This document shows, piece by piece, positions 20,966 through 24,098 of a DNA stretch of 24,098 nt. The notes under the pieces were generated by a model. That model worked only from the letters and a program-made list of their open reading frames with translations, searched no databases and had not been told where the DNA came from. Location of the stretch: NCBI GenBank assembly GCA_003242685.1, contig QGVD01000063.1, forward strand, positions 1 to 24,098, given 5' to 3'. The DNA comes from Pseudomonadota bacterium. GTDB taxonomy: Bacteria; Pseudomonadota; Gammaproteobacteria; Steroidobacterales; Steroidobacteraceae. The stretch's first letter is position 1. Each line of letters opens with the position of its first letter. Position numbers and translations under genes: made by a program.

Positions 20966-22363
20966 ATGTCGATCGAGGGCGCAGTCTTTCTTGGCATCAG
21001 CGCGGGCACGCTGGGCACGAGTCTGCTCACGGTCGCGCTCATCGCAGTCGCGCATCTGATCCTGCGGAGCTGGCTGCGCGGCCGCGCGCAGCGCAACCAG
21101 ACACTGGCCGCGAGCGGCACCGAGGGCGAGCGTACGCTGCGCCATTCGCTCGCTCACGGTTTCCGCGGCGCGCTCGGGCCTCTCGCTCTTCTCATCTGGG
21201 TCCACGGACTGCACTACGCGGCCGCCACGGCGCTGGCCGAGCTGAGCTACCGTGATGTGGCGCAGCACGCCCTCGCCGCGCTCGACGGCGCGAAGGGCAT
21301 CGGCACGGTCATCGCGGTCGTCTGGCTCCTTACGCGCATCGGCAGAACGGTCGAGAAGCATCTGCTCGCCATCCCCGCGCGCACCGAGACTCCGTGGGAC
21401 GACGTGCTGCTGCCGATTCTCGGCCGCGCCGCACGACTCACCCTGCCGCTGCTCGCGATCATCCTGAGCGCACCGGCGCTCGCGATCCCGGAGCGCTGGC
21501 ATCAGCTCTTCCAGAACGCGGTCAGCATGGTGCTGATCGGCACCGTCGCCTACATGCTCTTCCAGATCGTCGATGCGGTATCGAATCTGGTGCTGCGCCG
21601 CTACCGCATCGACGTGCGCGACAACCGCGAGGCGCGCGCGGTGCACACGCAGGTGCTGGTGCTGCGCCGGATCGCAGCCGTCGTGATCGGCGTGTTCACC
21701 GTCGCTTCGATGCTGATGGTGTTCGACTCCGTGCGTCAGTTCGGCACGGCGATCCTCGCCTCCGCGGGCGTCGCCGGCATCATCGTGGGCTTCGCCGCCC
21801 AGCGCAGCATCGCCACGTTGCTCGCCGGCTTCCAGATCGCGATCACACAGCCCATCCGCATCGACGACGTGGTGATCGTCGAGAACGAATGGGGCCGGAT
21901 CGAGGAGATCACGCTGACCTACGTCGTCGTGCGCATCTGGGACCTGCGCCGCCTCGTGCTGCCGATCACGTATTTCATCGAGAAGCCGTTCCAGAACTGG
22001 ACGCGCACCTCGGCCGAAATTCTCGGCACCGTATTCCTGTACGTGGACTACCGCGTGCCGCTCGACGAGCTGCGTGCGGAGCTCACGCGCATCCTGCAGG
22101 CGTCGAAGCACTGGGACGGCAAGGTGAACGTGCTGCAGGTGACGGACGCGACGGAACGCACGCTGCAGATCCGCGCGCTCGCGAGCGCAGCCGACGCCTC
22201 CGAAGCCTGGAACCTGCGCTGCGAGGTCCGCGAGAAGCTCGTGCGCTTCCTGCAGGAACGCCATCCGTACGGCCTGCCGCGGCTGCGCGTCGCGCAGATC
22301 GCGGACGACCTTCCCGCCGGTGACGCGCGCTCAGCGCGCGAGCGCAGCCCCGAGCTCGCGTAG
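20966..22363 (+). CDS. MscS-family mechanosensitive ion channel
   Basis: A 465-residue channel protein. Several membrane helices (about 15-35, 68-90, 110-125, 155-172, 183-208, 232-255) lead to the pore helix TM3 (260-285), with FGTAILASAGVAGIIVGFAAQRS and its Ala/Gly packing pattern. The MscS beta domain follows (about 290-347: TQPIRIDDVVIVENEWGRIEEI, then FIEKPFQNWTR), then a cytoplasmic alpha/beta part. It should open on membrane tension during hypo-osmotic shock. The ATG at 20966 has GAGGAGGT ahead of it. It is 90 bases after the GDYXXLXY gene on the same strand. Its last 33 bases overlap the convergent metallo-beta-lactamase-fold gene. Confidence 0.92.
   Translation: MSIEGAVFLGISAGTLGTSLLTVALIAVAHLILRSWLRGRAQRNQTLAASGTEGERTLRHSLAHGFRGALGPLALLIWVHGLHYAAATALAELSYRDVAQHALAALDGAKGIGTVIAVVWLLTRIGRTVEKHLLAIPARTETPWDDVLLPILGRAARLTLPLLAIILSAPALAIPERWHQLFQNAVSMVLIGTVAYMLFQIVDAVSNLVLRRYRIDVRDNREARAVHTQVLVLRRIAAVVIGVFTVASMLMVFDSVRQFGTAILASAGVAGIIVGFAAQRSIATLLAGFQIAITQPIRIDDVVIVENEWGRIEEITLTYVVVRIWDLRRLVLPITYFIEKPFQNWTRTSAEILGTVFLYVDYRVPLDELRAELTRILQASKHWDGKVNVLQVTDATERTLQIRALASAADASEAWNLRCEVREKLVRFLQERHPYGLPRLRVAQIADDLPAGDARSARERSPELA
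22324..22340. terminator. Hairpin at the overlap of two convergent genes
   Basis: CGCGCGC (22324-22330), loop TCA, GCGCGCG (22334-22340): a 7-bp perfect stem whose loop is the stop codon of the minus-strand gene and which lies inside the 3' end of the MscS gene. No T tract on either strand. Confidence 0.35.
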
Positions 22364-23041
22364 CAGCGCGGCGCCGTCCCCGGACCACGCGCTGCCGTGC
22401 ATGCATGCGAGCGTGCGCGGCTCGAGCCCCGCGAGCCGCTCGATCAGCTTCCCGTCGCGCGGACCGTGCGCGTAGTAGTCCATCCTGCCGCGCATCGTCT
22501 CGCTCGGACCCAGGATGTCGCCCTCGGTGATCGGCACGTCACCCGTGCCGGGCTGCGTGAAGAGATCGCCGCAGAAGAGCGTCGAGGAGCTGCGGTCGAA
22601 CAGGAAACCGTTCTCCCACGCGTGCGGCAGGTGCGGCGCATCGATCCATTCGAGCGTGCGCCGCCCCGTCACGAGCGTTTCACCGTCGCGGAGCACGCGC
22701 GGGGGTCGATCCATGCCGTCGGCATTGACCATGGCGTTCACCGCGCTGCACACGGGAACGGCCTGCGGCGCGGCGGCGAGCAGCAGGTTGAGCGCGCCGC
22801 ACTCGTCCTGCTCGTAGTGCGAGAACGCGACGTAGCGCAGGCGCTCGAGCGGCATCACGCGCCGGACGGCCTCGCTCACGCCGGGAAAGAGACTGCGCGC
22901 GCCGGTGTGAAAGAGGAGCGCCTCGTCGTCGTCGACCAGGTACTGGTTGAAGCTGAATCCGCCGGGTGCAACCGCCGGCGGGATCGCCGTGCTGATGCGG
23001 TGGATTCCGGCCGCCACTTCGTCGATGCGGGTAGTGAACAT
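22331..23041 (-). CDS. Metallo-beta-lactamase-fold, flavodiiron-type oxygen-binding di-iron domain protein
   Basis: A 236-residue protein that is only the di-iron lactamase domain, without flavodoxin. The ligand set of flavodiiron proteins can be read in order: H75-x-E77-x-D79 (SHYEQDECGALN), H140 (LPHAWENG), D159 (FCGDLF) and H215 (CMHGSAW). The 61- and 19-residue spacings agree with the family. Such stand-alone domains (ODP type) bind O2 or NO at two irons; activity needs an electron partner, none of which is seen here. The start MFTTRIDE at 23041 has GGGAGAG just upstream. It follows the methyltransferase-like membrane gene by 38 bases and overlaps the MscS gene at its end. Confidence 0.82.
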   Translation of the reverse strand: MFTTRIDEVAAGIHRISTAIPPAVAPGGFSFNQYLVDDDEALLFHTGARSLFPGVSEAVRRVMPLERLRYVAFSHYEQDECGALNLLLAAAPQAVPVCSAVNAMVNADGMDRPPRVLRDGETLVTGRRTLEWIDAPHLPHAWENGFLFDRSSSTLFCGDLFTQPGTGDVPITEGDILGPSETMRGRMDYYAHGPRDGKLIERLAGLEPRTLACMHGSAWSGDGAALLRELGAALAR

Positions 23042-23079
23042 GAGACTCTCCCGTGAGTGGTGCGGCCGCGGACGTGCGC

Positions 23080-23532
23080 CTAGAGCCAGCGACGGACGCG
23101 GCGCCTGTACGCCAGATACTCCTCGCCGAACAGCTCCTCCAGGAAGCGCTCCTCGGCGCGGACGAAACGGGTCTGGATGATCCAGATGAACACCGGCACC
23201 GGCAGCCAGGGCGTGACCGTCCCGAACAGCACCGCGGTGCCGATCAGCACGAGGATCATCCCGAGATACATGGGATTGCGCGTCACGCGGTAGATGCCGT
23301 CCGTCACGAGCGCCGTCGAGCGCTCGAAGGGGACGACCGGTGTCCCGGCCCGTGCGAAGGCTCCCGCAGCGATCCCCGCCATCACGAATCCCAGCACGAC
23401 CGGCACGAGGCCGAGAAAGTTGTACGGAGGTGCGATCAGCCGCGCGCCGGGCGCGAGGAAATGCAGCAGCGCCATCACGATGATGGTGAGCGTGAGATAG
23501 ACGGGCGGAACGATCCTGCGCTTTCTCTCCAT
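23080..23532 (-). CDS. Isoprenylcysteine carboxyl methyltransferase-family membrane protein
   Basis: A 150-residue protein with four membrane helices (about 12-28, 38-58, 90-108, 110-122). The PEMT/ICMT SAM-binding signature GIYRVTRNPMYLG is at about 79-91 and EERFLEELFGEEYLAYRRRVRRWL closes the protein, as usual. The start follows GGAGG seven bases upstream. In bacteria these enzymes methylate phospholipids or small lipids and most substrates are unknown. It is the first gene of a two-gene operon with the oxygen-binding di-iron protein. Confidence 0.88.
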   Translation of the reverse strand: MERKRRIVPPVYLTLTIIVMALLHFLAPGARLIAPPYNFLGLVPVVLGFVMAGIAAGAFARAGTPVVPFERSTALVTDGIYRVTRNPMYLGMILVLIGTAVLFGTVTPWLPVPVFIWIIQTRFVRAEERFLEELFGEEYLAYRRRVRRWL

Positions 23533-23834
23533 TTCGAGCCTCCGGACGAAGCCGCGCGACTATGGTCCCCGGATACGACTCGCGCAAGTCGCGGATCACC
23601 GCAGGGCGCTCTGCGCAGACGATCGTACATGTAAGAAATTCCGTTCGTTCACTTCCCTTCGGGTGGAAAGTTCATGCGCCATCGCTCGTTCCGGCGCGCG
23701 CGGCGGCCCGCACGGCGTCTGACCGACCGTTCACACGCCGTGGCGCAGCTGATGCATAGCCAAGGTCAGGGATGCGTCGTGCCCGTTGCACGTCGCATCG
23801 AGAAGAAGCCGGCACAGGCGCGTTCAGGGAGACC
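23533..23834. other. 302-base intergenic region between divergent genes
   Basis: Probably holds promoters for both flanking genes. An AT-richer stretch (23622-23660) contains the 8-bp palindrome TACATGTA at 23624-23631, a candidate operator core. I find no clear -35/-10 pair and no convincing small gene. Confidence 0.4.
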
Positions 23835-24098
23835 ATGTCGTCCATCGTGCTGGAACAGGTGGGCTCCGCCCTCGCACTGCCTTGGGTCGCAGCGCGGTAT
23901 CGGCGCGACCAGTGGCTGCCTGCCGAGCGCATTGCGCAGCTCCGCGAACGGCGCCTGGCGCACCTGCTGCGTCGGGCCGCCGCAGCCCCGTACTACCGCG
24001 AGCTCTTCGAACGTGCGGGCCGGCGCCTGGATCGCCCGCCGGGCACCCGGGAGCTCGCGCGCTGCCCCCCCCTGGCCCGCACGGCGAGGAAGCCCGCG
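23835..24098 (+). CDS. N-terminus of a CapK/phenylacetate-CoA ligase-like adenylating enzyme (3' truncated)
   Basis: The first 88 residues of a gene that runs off the window. The ATG has AGGGAG just upstream. The pattern RIAQLRERRLAHLLRRAAAAPYYRELFERAG then ELARCPPLARTA resembles the N-terminus of CapK/PaaK-type proteins, where a helix with LLRHA-x-x-x-x-PYYRELF precedes a LPxL(T/D)K segment. The adenylation motifs are outside the window. An eight-base C run (24065-24072) near the edge is worth noting as a possible sequence-error site. A role in acyl-CoA or lipid chemistry is only a guess. Confidence 0.6.
   Translation, partial: MSSIVLEQVGSALALPWVAARYRRDQWLPAERIAQLRERRLAHLLRRAAAAPYYRELFERAGRRLDRPPGTRELARCPPLARTARKPA

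Noticed and set aside
20348..22264. Long minus-strand open frame of 638 codons
   Set aside because: Antisense to the GDYXXLXY and MscS genes, no motifs, typical GC-driven shadow.

Overview
High-GC, densely packed bacterial chromosomal DNA from a Gram-negative organism. The outer-membrane proteins (a TonB-dependent receptor and an OmpA-type lipoprotein), the osmoregulated periplasmic glucan pair opgG-opgH and the overall gene set suggest a proteobacterium. A Gammaproteobacterium of the Steroidobacter/Xanthomonadales/Nevskiales type is my guess from gene style, not a proof. I saw no tRNA, rRNA, CRISPR array, insertion sequence or phage gene.

Layout. Positions 3-1527 (+): end of a probable methyltransferase, a DUF4242 protein and a ferritin-like di-iron protein, apparently one operon. 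Positions 1573-3294 (-): a membrane-anchored HIRAN protein and a YiaD-like OmpA lipoprotein. Positions 3379-9529 (-): opgG, opgH and a hybrid histidine kinase, overlapping and probably translationally coupled. Positions 9630-12831 (-): a LigW-like decarboxylase, an ArgE-like M20 deacetylase, a DUF1232 protein and a BON-domain gene whose reading frame is broken. Positions 13024-16352 (-): a GFA-family protein and, upstream of it, a TonB-dependent receptor. Positions 16593-19122 (-): CtaG, a sorbosone-dehydrogenase-like lipoprotein and a small membrane protein. Positions 19257-22363 (+): DUF2157, GDYXXLXY and MscS membrane proteins. Positions 22331-23532 (-): an isoprenylcysteine-methyltransferase-like membrane protein and a flavodiiron-type metallo-beta-lactamase-fold protein. 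Position 23835 to the end (+): start of a CapK/PaaK-type adenylating enzyme.

How the genes may work together. The most coherent metabolic reading is 10597-16352. An outer-membrane receptor, a carboxyvanillate-decarboxylase-like enzyme and a GFA-family (formaldehyde-linked) protein would fit uptake and trimming of methoxylated aromatic acids, with a palindrome sitting on the likely promoter of the decarboxylase operon. The second theme is the envelope and osmotic balance: periplasmic glucan synthesis with a coupled sensor kinase, OmpA and BON proteins, and an MscS channel. The di-iron operon at the left edge and the membrane-tethered HIRAN protein are the parts with the least explained function. 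Many intergenic regions carry strong GC-rich hairpins, several of them spanning a stop codon.
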